Assembly (NCBI GenBank): GCA_964522505.1
Contig: CAZFWJ010000044.1
Location: forward strand, 1 to 29,677
Reading direction: 5' to 3'
DNA: 29,677 nt
Source of the DNA: GYS-P2D sp964522505
GTDB taxonomy: Bacteria > Bacteroidota > Bacteroidia > Chitinophagales > Saprospiraceae
The position numbers and the translations under genes were made by a program. Every line of letters starts with the position of its first letter. Within the stretch, counting starts at the first letter, position 1. Under the pieces are notes generated by a model. It worked only from the letters and a program-made list of their open reading frames with translations. It did not search any database and was not told the DNA's origin. This document shows, piece after piece, positions 1-7,327 of this stretch.

Positions 1-14
1 GATAAAAGAAATTT

Positions 15-2171
15 ATGGGTGTAAAAATTCCTACCACCACGTCATTTAACCTACCTAGTGGTCAAGAAGTAATCATTGAAACTGGAAAATTAGCTGCTCA
101 AGCGCATGGATCTGTTGTTGTCAGAGTTGGCAAAATGATGCTGTTTGCATCTGTCGTTTCAGCTTATGAGCCAAGAGAAGGTCAGAGCTTTTTCCCGCTA
201 TCAGTTGACTATCAAGAAAAATACGCATCAGCTGGAAGAATCCCTGGCAACTTCTTCAGAAGAGAAGCAAGGTTGAGTGAGTACGAGATATTAGTTTGTA
301 GACTTGTTGATCGTGCTTTGCGTCCATTGTTCCCATCTGGATACATGTGTGATACACAGATCATCATCAATATGATTTCTGCCGATCCAGAAATTACACC
401 TGATGCATATGCTGCACTTGCAGCATCAGCAGCCATAGCAGTATCGGATATTGCATTCGATGGTCCGATATCGGAGGTAAGAGTGGCAAAAATAGGTGAG
501 GATTACGTAGTGAACCCTAATAAATCAGCGCTCGAAGGAGCGACACTTAACGTGATCGTTGCTGCTACCATGGAAAATGTGATGATGGTAGAAGGAGATG
601 CACAAGAGTGCGATGAGTTAGAATTAATCCAAGCTATCAAGGTAGGACATGAAGCCATCAAGGTGCAATGTCAGGCACAATTAGACTTAGCTGAGAAAGT
701 AGGAGAGTCGGCCACTGTAAAAAGAGTGCCAGAACTTCCTGATGAGAATACAGAAATCAAAGAGTTTGTTACTGCAACGACATCAGCAGGTATAATTGAG
801 GTTGCTAAGAGCGCATATAATAAGAAACAACGCAAAAATCATCTCTCTGAGATTAAAGATGATCTCAAGGAGAAGGCACTCGAAAAATTCGGAGAAGAAT
901 GGATGACTGAATATGGTGGCGAACTTAGCGGCTACTTTGATAAGGTCAAGAAAGAAACGATCCGAGAGCATGTACTTGTAGAGCGTGTAAGATTAGATGG
1001 ACGTAAGTCTTCCGATGTCAGAGATATCTGGACAGAGATCAGTTACCTACCATCAGCACATGGCTCTGCGATATTTACACGTGGAGAAACTCAATCACTA
1101 ACATCATGTACCATGGGTACTAAGTTAGATCAGCAAATGGTTGATACAGCGCTGTCCACAGGGTATGATAAGTTCATACTACACTATAACTTCCCTGCAT
1201 TGTCAGTAGGAGAGACTAAGCCTATGAGAGGCCCTGGACGTAGAGAAGTAGGTCATGCTAACTTAGCAGGGCGCTCGTTGAGACAAGTACTACCTGATGA
1301 AAACCCATATACACTAAGATTGGTGTCTGATATTCTAGAGTCTAACGGTTCCAGTTCAATGGCGACAGTTTGTGCAGGTTCTATGGCATTGATGGATGCA
1401 GGTATACCAATCAAAAAAGCGGTTTCTGGAATTGCAATGGGAATGATCTCTGATGGAGATCGCCACATTATCTTATCAGACATTCTAGGTGATGAAGATG
1501 CACTGGGGGATATGGATTTTAAGGTGACAGGTACTGTCGATGGTATCTGCGGATGTCAGATGGATATCAAGATAGATGGACTGCCATATGAGATTCTTGA
1601 ACAGGCACTAATGCAGGCAAAAGAAGGTCGTCTTCATATTCTTGGTGAGATGGCAAAAACTATTGAAGTTGCCAGAGCGGAACCTAAGGACTTTGCACCA
1701 CGCATGATCGAATTTGAAATCGATAAAGAATTTATCGGTGCAGTAATAGGCCCAGGAGGTAAGGTGATTCAAGAACTACAAGCGAATACTGGAACTACAA
1801 TAAATATTGAAGAAGTAGAAGGTAAAGGAATCGTGAGTATATTCTCGCCAGATGCTGATGGAATTAAAGAAGCAGAAAGAGTAATCCAAAATATCGCTTA
1901 CAAGCCTCAAATCGGTGATGTATACGATTCAGTCGTTGCCAGTGTGATGCCTTATGGTGTATTCGTAGATTTCAATGGAAAAAGTGGACTACTTCATGTC
2001 AGTGAGATTTCTCATTCTCGTATCGAACGTGTAGAGGATGTCTTCAAAGAAGGTGATCCAGTTAAGGTCAAGTTGATCGGAATTGATCCAAAGTCAGGTA
2101 AGATGAAGCTCTCTCGAAAGGCACTTTTGCCGAGACCAGAGCGTAAGCCAAGACCAGATAAACAGGACTAA
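15..2171 (+). CDS. pnp: Polyribonucleotide nucleotidyltransferase (PNPase)
   Basis: PNPase degrades RNA 3'->5' with phosphate, releasing nucleoside diphosphates, and can add tails in reverse; it works in the cytoplasm in mRNA decay. The 718-residue protein has the full family layout: first RNase PH domain with YASAGRIPGNFFRREAR near residue 70, helical linker around 240-315, and catalytic second RNase PH domain. The latter carries DILGDEDALGDMDFKV near 489, holding the two metal-binding aspartates known from the E. coli enzyme. A KH domain follows with GPGGK near 579, then an S1 domain from about 634 (GDVYDSV...GLLHVSEIS). Length is normal and nothing is missing. The ATG at 15 follows an A-rich stretch. 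rpoD lies 139 bases downstream with its own promoter. In many Bacteroidota rpsO precedes pnp; that position falls outside this window. Confidence 0.98.
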   Translation: MGVKIPTTTSFNLPSGQEVIIETGKLAAQAHGSVVVRVGKMMLFASVVSAYEPREGQSFFPLSVDYQEKYASAGRIPGNFFRREARLSEYEILVCRLVDRALRPLFPSGYMCDTQIIINMISADPEITPDAYAALAASAAIAVSDIAFDGPISEVRVAKIGEDYVVNPNKSALEGATLNVIVAATMENVMMVEGDAQECDELELIQAIKVGHEAIKVQCQAQLDLAEKVGESATVKRVPELPDENTEIKEFVTATTSAGIIEVAKSAYNKKQRKNHLSEIKDDLKEKALEKFGEEWMTEYGGELSGYFDKVKKETIREHVLVERVRLDGRKSSDVRDIWTEISYLPSAHGSAIFTRGETQSLTSCTMGTKLDQQMVDTALSTGYDKFILHYNFPALSVGETKPMRGPGRREVGHANLAGRSLRQVLPDENPYTLRLVSDILESNGSSSMATVCAGSMALMDAGIPIKKAVSGIAMGMISDGDRHIILSDILGDEDALGDMDFKVTGTVDGICGCQMDIKIDGLPYEILEQALMQAKEGRLHILGEMAKTIEVARAEPKDFAPRMIEFEIDKEFIGAVIGPGGKVIQELQANTGTTINIEEVEGKGIVSIFSPDADGIKEAERVIQNIAYKPQIGDVYDSVVASVMPYGVFVDFNGKSGLLHVSEISHSRIERVEDVFKEGDPVKVKLIGIDPKSGKMKLSRKALLPRPERKPRPDKQD

Positions 2172-2225
2172 GCTCAAAGTTTTTTCAAATTTTTAAGGAG
2201 ATAAGAAACTAATTTTCATTTATTC

Positions 2226-2263
2226 TTGTATTGTATTGACATACTACATTTTTGTGGTATAAT
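2226..2263 (+). promoter_or_regulatory. Promoter candidate for rpoD
   Basis: TTGACA at 2236-2241 and TATAAT at 2258-2263 are separated by 16 bases, a perfect match to both E. coli sigma-70 hexamers. Inside it lies a Bacteroidota-style element, CATTTTTG at 2247-2254 (one mismatch to TAnnTTTG), with TTG at 2226-2228 eighteen bases upstream. Either could drive rpoD, whose ATG is at 2311. The bases are seen directly; promoter activity is inferred. Confidence 0.6.
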
Positions 2264-2310
2264 CAAGGCATACTTGAAAATAAATTAGACGATTTAGAGT
2301 TTAATCATAT

Positions 2311-3177
2311 ATGAGACAACTTAAGATAACGAATAAGATCACCAATCGAGAGAGCTTAGCTTTAGATAAATATCTAAATGACATAAGCAAGATAGATCTC
2401 TTGACTGCTGATGAGGAGGCAGAATTAGCTCGGAGAATACGTGAAGGCGACAAGGAAGCCCTTGAACGTATGACTAAGTCTAACTTAAGATTTGTTGTAA
2501 GTGTCGCCAAGCAATATCAGAATCAAGGGCTCTCATTGAGCGATCTCATTAATGAAGGTAATGTAGGTCTCATGAAAGCCGCTAAGCGTTTTGATGAGAC
2601 TAAAGGATTTAAGTTTATCTCCTATGCAGTATGGTGGATTAGACAATCCATACTACAAGCAATCGTAGAATACGCTCGTATCGTACGACTTCCATTGAAT
2701 AAAGTTGGTTCATACAACAAGGTCAATGAAGCAGTGGTGTCGTTTGTCCAAGAATTTGAGCGTGAACCTTCTGATGAAGAGCTTGGTGAATTACTTGACA
2801 TGAAACCGAAGGATGTTGTCAAGATGAAACAAAGTGGCAGTAGACACTTATCATTTGATGCGCCTGTAGGAGGAGATGAGGGTGATGCGACTATGTTGGA
2901 TCTTCTTAATTTTGATTCCGAGGCAGCCCCAGATTTAGCTTTGATGGAAGAATCCCTCAAAGATGAAGTCAAATATGGGCTATCTATGTTGTCTCCTCGT
3001 GAAGTAGAGGTGTTAGGAGCTTATTATGGCCTCAAAGGGCGAAAGTCAATGACGCTTGAAGAAATTGGTGAGCTCTATGGACTTACTCGTGAGCGTGTAA
3101 GACAGATTAAAGAGCGAGCTATACGCAGATTGCGTAAGAGTGTCAACAAGAATAACCTGAAGTCTTACTTAGGTTAA
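2311..3177 (+). CDS. rpoD: Primary RNA polymerase sigma factor (RpoD/SigA type)
   Basis: This is the housekeeping sigma factor, directing RNA polymerase to most promoters. The 288-residue protein has region 1.2 (LALDKYLNDISKIDLLTADE), the highly conserved region 2 with DLINEGNVGLMKAAKRFD at about 77-94 and AVWWIRQSI just after, region 3, and region 4.2 with TLEEIGELYGLTRERVRQIK near 248-267. It lacks the long acidic N-terminus (region 1.1) of the ~600-residue proteobacterial RpoD. That short form is normal for Bacteroidota and agrees with their different promoter consensus. The ATG at 2311 starts the conserved family N-terminus MRQLKITNKITNRES. The gene is followed after 21 bases by an unknown membrane-anchored protein, so co-transcription is likely. 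Confidence 0.97.
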   Translation: MRQLKITNKITNRESLALDKYLNDISKIDLLTADEEAELARRIREGDKEALERMTKSNLRFVVSVAKQYQNQGLSLSDLINEGNVGLMKAAKRFDETKGFKFISYAVWWIRQSILQAIVEYARIVRLPLNKVGSYNKVNEAVVSFVQEFEREPSDEELGELLDMKPKDVVKMKQSGSRHLSFDAPVGGDEGDATMLDLLNFDSEAAPDLALMEESLKDEVKYGLSMLSPREVEVLGAYYGLKGRKSMTLEEIGELYGLTRERVRQIKERAIRRLRKSVNKNNLKSYLG

Positions 3178-3198
3178 CTAACCGTCAGACCCTATTAC

Positions 3199-3837
3199 AT
3201 GTTTTTAGTCTATGCCATTGCGCTCGCATTCGTAGGTTATGTGATTTATCTGTTCTTTGATTTCAATAAAGGACTTAGTACGACTAGTAGTGTGTTGCTT
3301 AAGGATATGCAATCACTGGAGGATAGACTGATTGATATCGAGCTGAGCCCTTGGGACGAGATAGATATATTATCGAGAATTGGAGATTCCCAATCAAGTA
3401 AGAAGATATTTGGAGACATAGAGACAGCTGTGCTCTATTCTATATACCATGAACCCATCCTGGCCTATGCAGCTAAGCGATATCTCCATGACGGAACCCT
3501 CTCATACGCTGTTAAGTTTGATGATGAGGTCTATTCCATTATTCCTCATAATCCGTCAACACTGATTGTAAAGCAAACAGATCAAGAGCTAGCGCGAATA
3601 GATATCAAAGAACTCAATGGGACAAGAAATGCCCTCGTTGTCAAGATAGATCATGAAGAAGGTACTGATCTTCTGCCCGTAAGGTTTAATGGCGAAATTA
3701 AACTCTTGATCAATGCTCATGACGCTGCTGATGTTGATCAAACAAGAGCTATTGTAAATAAGGAAACTATAAGCTCTGAAGAAAGAGAACTATTCATACT
3801 TGTTTTATCTTACGCTCTTATAGATCAGTTAATTTAA
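3199..3837 (+). CDS. Unknown protein with one N-terminal membrane anchor
   Basis: I do not recognise this 212-residue protein. Its N-terminus (FLVYAIALAFVGYVIYLFF, about residues 2-20) is one hydrophobic segment with no lipobox or clear cleavage site, so it is probably a membrane anchor. The rest is soluble, acidic and mixed alpha/beta, with many isoleucines and aspartates and no cysteine pairs or catalytic motif that I can identify. It starts 21 bases after rpoD and ends 3 bases before the next unknown gene, so the two probably share a transcript with rpoD and purC. The ATG at 3199 is the first in frame and places the hydrophobic segment at the very N-terminus. Function cannot be stated from sequence. 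Confidence 0.8.
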   Translation: MFLVYAIALAFVGYVIYLFFDFNKGLSTTSSVLLKDMQSLEDRLIDIELSPWDEIDILSRIGDSQSSKKIFGDIETAVLYSIYHEPILAYAAKRYLHDGTLSYAVKFDDEVYSIIPHNPSTLIVKQTDQELARIDIKELNGTRNALVVKIDHEEGTDLLPVRFNGEIKLLINAHDAADVDQTRAIVNKETISSEERELFILVLSYALIDQLI

Positions 3838-3840
3838 GAT

Positions 3841-4248
3841 ATGTCTATACTTAACATTGCCAGATTAATTATCTACCGTTGTCATCAGAAAGGATTTGAG
3901 CTCTTTTTAATTGAAGATGAGCTAGCAGAGAATCCTGATGTTTGGAAACTTCCAGAGATTGATATGATACAGCATTCTTGCGATGATTGTGAATCTATTG
4001 AGCTTGAATGTGAGGAAAAAATGATCGCAATCGAAGCCGACTGGCATAATATTCCATCTATTAAAGGGCTATTGCGAAATGATGTCAAGGTTGTTAAGAG
4101 CATCGTTAAGGAAACCATACCTGGTATTGAGAATGGGAAGTTTGTGGCTTTTAAAGAAGTTGTAAAGAAAGCCATGCCAGAGGAGTACAAGGCTCTTAAG
4201 GAATTGAAAGAAATTATTCTAGAGAAAAAGACGATCAACAATATTTGA
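3841..4248 (+). CDS. Unknown small protein, possibly a degenerate Nudix-like fold
   Basis: This 135-residue protein has an N-terminus (ARLIIYRCHQKGFELFLIED, then WKLPEID near residue 36) that resembles the first strands of Nudix hydrolases, where a strand with E-x-F-L-V is followed by W-x-x-P-K-G. The Nudix box itself (GX5EX7REUXEEXGU) is absent: the region after it is acidic and cysteine-bearing (HSCDDCESIELECEEK). If it belongs to that superfamily it should not hydrolyse substrates in the usual way. The C-terminal half is helical and lysine/glutamate rich. It begins 3 bases after the upstream gene and ends 24 bases before purC. The Nudix link is a weak visual inference; the coding call is firmer because of the packing and clean frame. 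Confidence 0.75.
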   Translation: MSILNIARLIIYRCHQKGFELFLIEDELAENPDVWKLPEIDMIQHSCDDCESIELECEEKMIAIEADWHNIPSIKGLLRNDVKVVKSIVKETIPGIENGKFVAFKEVVKKAMPEEYKALKELKEIILEKKTINNI

Positions 4249-4272
4249 TCACCAGTTCATTATATCTTTTCC

Positions 4273-5205
4273 GTGCCCAACAATAATCCTTTATCTCTCC
4301 ATCCTGATCAAACATTTTATAGAGGGAAGGTGAGAGATGTATATACTATTCATGACAAGATGATCATGGTAGTAAGCGACCGTATATCTGCTTTTGACCA
4401 CATTCTCACACGGACTATACCATACAAAGGTCAAGTACTTAATCAACTTGCCCAGTATTTTCTCGATGCGACGGCGGATATTGTACCAAACTGGTCAATA
4501 GCTAATCCTCATCCTAATGTCACAGTAGGTCAGAAATGTGAGCCGATTAAGCTTGAGATGGTCATCAGAGGATATCTTGTTGGACATGCCTTGCGTGAAT
4601 ATTCATCTGGTAAGCGTCTATTATGCGGTGTAAAACTTCGAGAGGGACTTTTGCCCAATCAAAAATTTGAAACACCAATCATTACTCCTGCCACTAAAGC
4701 AGAGGAGGGGCATGACTTAGACATAAGCAAGGAAGAGATCCTTGATCAAGGCATAGTTAGTAACGACGTATACGGTCAATTAGAACGCACTACTCATCGG
4801 CTTTTTGAACGCGGGCAGGAGATGGCTAGTAAACGAGGTTTAATACTTGTGGATACTAAGTATGAATTCGGTATCTATAACGATGAAGTGATACTAATCG
4901 ACGAGATACATACTCCTGATAGTAGCAGATATTTTTATAAGGAGGAGTATGAGGATCGTTTCAATCGAGGCGTGGCCCAAAATCAGCTATCTAAAGAGTT
5001 TGTACGGGAATGGTTGATCGAGCACAACTTTATGGGTAAAGAAGGCCAGACCATGCCCGACATGCCTGACGAAGTCGTCAATCAAGTATCAGATCGATAC
5101 ATACATTTGTATGAGTTACTGACAGGTAATAAGTTTGTAAAAGAGTCCCTTGATGATGCTAATAATCGTGTAGAAACAGCGATACAAGGCTATTTAAAAA
5201 AATAA
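4273..5205 (+). CDS. purC: Phosphoribosylaminoimidazole-succinocarboxamide synthase (SAICAR synthetase)
   Basis: The enzyme joins CAIR and aspartate using ATP to give SAICAR in de novo purine synthesis, in the cytoplasm. Seen in the 310-residue protein: the N-terminal ATP-grasp-like motif RGKVRDVY at 17-24, SDRISAFD at 35-42, the signature VIRGYLVGHALREY at about 97-110, LVDTKYEFG near 193 and IDEIHTPDSSR near 209. The length fits the longer (~300-residue) PurC subgroup rather than the ~240-residue form. The start is GTG at 4273, the sensible choice because it leaves a normal short lead-in (MPNNNPLSLHPDQ) before the first motif. It is the last gene of the tight rpoD-unknown-unknown-purC run and sits 62 bases before tmRNA. 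Confidence 0.96.
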   Translation: MPNNNPLSLHPDQTFYRGKVRDVYTIHDKMIMVVSDRISAFDHILTRTIPYKGQVLNQLAQYFLDATADIVPNWSIANPHPNVTVGQKCEPIKLEMVIRGYLVGHALREYSSGKRLLCGVKLREGLLPNQKFETPIITPATKAEEGHDLDISKEEILDQGIVSNDVYGQLERTTHRLFERGQEMASKRGLILVDTKYEFGIYNDEVILIDEIHTPDSSRYFYKEEYEDRFNRGVAQNQLSKEFVREWLIEHNFMGKEGQTMPDMPDEVVNQVSDRYIHLYELLTGNKFVKESLDDANNRVETAIQGYLKK

Positions 5206-5233
5206 AGAGACACATAAAGGAACGAAAGAGTTC

Positions 5234-5261
5234 TTGTGGGCGTTATACCCAAAGTTCTTTG
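5234..5261 (+). promoter_or_regulatory. Promoter candidate for tmRNA
   Basis: GTTCTTTG at 5254-5261 carries the TTTG core of the Bacteroidota -7 element; TTG at 5234-5236 lies 17 bases upstream as a possible -33 element. The mature tmRNA 5' end at 5268 is 7 bases past the final G, the usual distance to transcription start in this phylum. The TA of the consensus is missing, so the match is partial. Confidence 0.55.
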
Positions 5262-5267
5262 AAATAT

Positions 5268-5640
5268 GGGGCCGAATGGAATCGACAGGAAAGATCGTTG
5301 ATTAGTAAGCATGCCGGAGAATTGATCATTTACTCCGTTAATAAATGATGATCACAATTTCAAATGGCGAAAGAAATTACGCCTTAGCTGCCTAATTCTA
5401 GGAATTAGCAAGCTTTTATGCCACTCTCTTGACTCCTGATATATTAGGGATGTCGCATATCAATAAACCTTCAGGATAGAAACGTATAGGTCTTCGGATA
5501 CAATTCGAAATTTAAGAAGATAAGCACTTAGTAGATCGCCTTTATATCAGCTGTGTGACGAAAACTTAAAATATTGGCTAAGCATGTAGAAAGCTCTTGA
5601 GCACTTTGTCTGGACGGGAGTTCGAATCTCCCCGGCTCCA
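5268..5640 (+). ncRNA. ssrA: Transfer-messenger RNA (tmRNA)
   Basis: tmRNA rescues stalled ribosomes and tags the unfinished protein for proteolysis, working with SmpB. The 5' end GGGGCCG (5268-5274) pairs with CGGCTCC (5633-5639), including the G3-U pair recognised by alanyl-tRNA synthetase. The 5' region reads GGGGCCGAATGGAATCGACA, typical of tmRNA. The tag frame at 5366-5395 encodes GERNYALAA then TAA; the exact resume codon (GGC or the AAT before it) is not certain. A perfect 7-bp hairpin, CTAATTC/GAATTAG (5392-5408), overlaps the stop codon, as expected for helix 5. The T arm GGGAGTTCGAATCTCCC lies near the 3' end. The discriminator A is at 5640 and CCA is not encoded. The one-piece form of about 373 bases is ordinary. 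Confidence 0.96.
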
Positions 5641-5652
5641 CTAAAGTTAGTT

Positions 5653-5686
5653 TTCATATTATATAATAATATAATATGAATTTTTT
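5653..5686 (+). terminator. AT-only hairpin with U tract after tmRNA
   Basis: TTCATATTATAT (5653-5664) and ATATAATATGAA (5669-5680) are a perfect 12-bp inverted repeat with a 4-base loop AATA, followed by six Ts. The form is that of an intrinsic terminator for ssrA, though with only one G-C pair per arm the stem is weak. Confidence 0.6.
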
Positions 5687-5742
5687 ATTAAAAAGAACTA
5701 CCTTTATTATAGGTTAACCAAGAAGGTCTACGTCTATTTTGA

Positions 5743-5780
5743 TTTTTACCTGTCTTTTTTACCTCAATTTTTTTTTACTT
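5743..5780 (+). repeat. Three U-rich repeats (TTTTTACYT) in the RRM gene leader
   Basis: TTTTTACCT occurs at 5743-5751 and 5756-5764, and TTTTTACTT at 5772-5780, within a strongly T-rich leader that ends at the ATG at 5793. A TA-T-TTTG element at 5735-5741 could be an imperfect -7 box. The repeats are seen directly; a role in binding protein or in translation control is only inferred. Confidence 0.5.
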
Positions 5781-5792
5781 AATTTTTATTTA

Positions 5793-6149
5793 ATGAACAT
5801 TTTTGTTGCAAAGTTATCCTACGGGACAACTGGCGATGATCTACAATCTCTGTTCGAGCAGTATGGAGATGTGGATTCTGCTAAAGTTATTATGGATCGT
5901 GATACAGGACGATCAAAAGGATTCGGATTCGTTGAAATGCCTAACGAAGAAGAAGGTCAAAGCGCTATCGCTGAGCTTAACGACTCAGAGCTAGACGGAC
6001 GTACTATTGTGGTTAAAAAAGCTAATCCTCCAGGAGGCGGCGGCGGACGCGGCGGCTTCAATCGAGGCGGCGGCGGTGGCCGTGGTGGCTACGGCGGTGG
6101 TGGAAACCGTGGTGGCGGCGGTGGCGGCTACGACAGAAGACGTTACTAA
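5793..6149 (+). CDS. Glycine-rich single-RRM RNA-binding protein
   Basis: This 118-residue protein is one RNA recognition motif plus a glycine tail. RNP2 is IFVAKL (residues 3-8) and RNP1 is KGFGFVEM (42-49), with the aromatic residues that stack on RNA bases. From about residue 79 the tail is nearly all glycine and arginine with RGG/RGGY blocks, like cyanobacterial Rbp and plant GRP proteins. Such proteins are often cold- or stress-related RNA chaperones; that role is inferred here. An open frame runs upstream to 5739 but the ATG at 5793 begins exactly at the RRM and follows the U-rich leader, so I use it. The tail is coded by long GGC/GGT runs, a GC-rich island in AT-rich DNA. It is a single-gene unit closed by the terminator at 6156-6183. 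Confidence 0.93.
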   Translation: MNIFVAKLSYGTTGDDLQSLFEQYGDVDSAKVIMDRDTGRSKGFGFVEMPNEEEGQSAIAELNDSELDGRTIVVKKANPPGGGGGRGGFNRGGGGGRGGYGGGGNRGGGGGGYDRRRY

Positions 6150-6155
6150 AAGAAT

Positions 6156-6183
6156 AAAAGGAGATCAGCATTGATCTCCTTTT
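6156..6183 (+). terminator. Intrinsic terminator after the RRM gene
   Basis: AAAAGGAGATCA (6156-6167) and TGATCTCCTTTT (6172-6183) form a perfect 12-bp stem with a 4-base loop. The A run and T run make it usable from either strand. It begins seven bases after the stop codon. Confidence 0.9.
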
Positions 6184-6219
6184 CTATTTAGCTTATACCT
6201 AACACTAGTATTATTTAAT

Positions 6220-6233
6220 TTCCTACCTAGGAA
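6220..6233. promoter_or_regulatory. Small inverted repeat upstream of the epimerase gene
   Basis: TTCCTA-CC-TAGGAA is a perfect 6-bp inverted repeat with a 2-base centre, 16 bases before the ATG at 6250. It could be an operator or a chance palindrome. No clear TAnnTTTG element was found beside it. Confidence 0.25.
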
Positions 6234-6249
6234 CTCACACATTCTGGTA

Positions 6250-7317
6250 ATGAAGATTAAGAAGATATCATTACAGGTAGAGGACTTTGCACTCACTCGA
6301 CCTTATGAGGTCGCTTATGTTAAACACGATGCCGTTCAGAATTATGTCTTAATAATTGAGACAGATAAGCACATAGGTATCGGGACTGGCTGTCCATCTA
6401 TACATGTTACTGGTGAGGCCATAACATCTGATGTTGCAGTGCTTAATGATGAAATAATTGCGCTACTTAAAGATCACGATTATAGGACTTTCAAGCAGTT
6501 AATCTATCGAGCATCAATACAGTTTGCTGCTCGACCAGCTTTACTTGCTGCTATTGATATGGCCTTACATGACTTGTTCTGTCGTCATATCGGTATACAT
6601 ATCTCTAAATTTTTAGGAGTAAGTATCAAACCTTTAGCAACTTCTATTACAATAGGGATTAAATCCCTAGAGGAAACTATAGCTGAAGGCATAGAATATG
6701 TAGAACGAGGCTTTAAGGCTATCAAACTTAAGATCGGTAATGATTACCATTCTGACCTCGAACGATACAAGAAACTTAGAGAGAGTACTCCTAGTGAAGT
6801 TGCTATCCGTGTTGATGCTAATCAAGGTTTTGCAACACAACAACTGAAATCATTCATTCTTGCTACCGAAAATGATCCAGTCGAATTTTTTGAACAACCA
6901 TTTCTCAAAGGGGATTACGAGCTTCTACGATACTTGGATGCCAATGTGCGATCCATATGTTGTGGTGATGAGGATTGTCAGAAAATGTCAGATGCTATGA
7001 AACTGTCTATTCATCCACTGCCATACGGGATTTTTAATATAAAATTGATGAAGTGTGGCGGAATTACTGAAGCTATTAGAGTGGCAGATGTAGCCAGGTT
7101 AAATAAAGTCGCTTTGATGTGGGGTTGTATGGATGAAAGCTGTGTAAGTATCTCCGCAGCTCTTAATGCGGCTTATTCATGTTTTCATACTAAGTATATT
7201 GACCTCGATGGCAGTTTTGATCTATCTAGGGATATTGCTACTGGTGGTTTTTACGTGAAGGATGGTATTTTGTACCCAGATTTAACCAGTAATGGTTTAA
7301 GCGTAGAACTAATATAG
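6250..7317 (+). CDS. dgcA: Enolase-superfamily racemase/epimerase (dipeptide epimerase or DgcA type)
   Basis: The 355-residue protein belongs to the muconate-lactonizing subgroup that includes L-Ala-D/L-Glu epimerase. All catalytic residues are visible: the lysine pair in IKLKIG (K159, K161), metal ligands D189 (RVDANQGF), E215 (FEQP) and D240 (CGDE), the opposing base K265 (IKLMKCGG), and D318-x-D320 (DLDG), equivalent to the DxD that binds the substrate amino group in the dipeptide epimerases. Two reactions fit: epimerising L-Ala-D-Glu from peptidoglycan, or racemising N-acetyl-D-glutamate as reported for DgcA. The neighbour 10 bases downstream is a DUF1611 protein, matching the DgcA-DgcN pair, so I favour D-glutamate catabolism. 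Family assignment is firm; the substrate is inferred from context. Both catalytic lysines are intact, so it should be active. Confidence 0.85.
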   Translation: MKIKKISLQVEDFALTRPYEVAYVKHDAVQNYVLIIETDKHIGIGTGCPSIHVTGEAITSDVAVLNDEIIALLKDHDYRTFKQLIYRASIQFAARPALLAAIDMALHDLFCRHIGIHISKFLGVSIKPLATSITIGIKSLEETIAEGIEYVERGFKAIKLKIGNDYHSDLERYKKLRESTPSEVAIRVDANQGFATQQLKSFILATENDPVEFFEQPFLKGDYELLRYLDANVRSICCGDEDCQKMSDAMKLSIHPLPYGIFNIKLMKCGGITEAIRVADVARLNKVALMWGCMDESCVSISAALNAAYSCFHTKYIDLDGSFDLSRDIATGGFYVKDGILYPDLTSNGLSVELI

Positions 7318-7327
7318 TAACATAGAT

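Noticed and set aside
3885..4241. Minus-strand open frame opposite the Nudix-like gene
   Set aside because: The plus-strand gene fits the tight operon; the antisense product is serine-rich and low in complexity, typical of a shadow frame.
5712..5719. GGTTAACC palindrome upstream of the RRM gene as an operator
   Set aside because: An 8-base palindrome is expected by chance and no second copy is nearby.
5739..5792. Upstream extension of the RRM frame
   Set aside because: There is no standard start codon in the added part, it is encoded by the U-rich leader, and the RRM begins exactly at the ATG at 5793.
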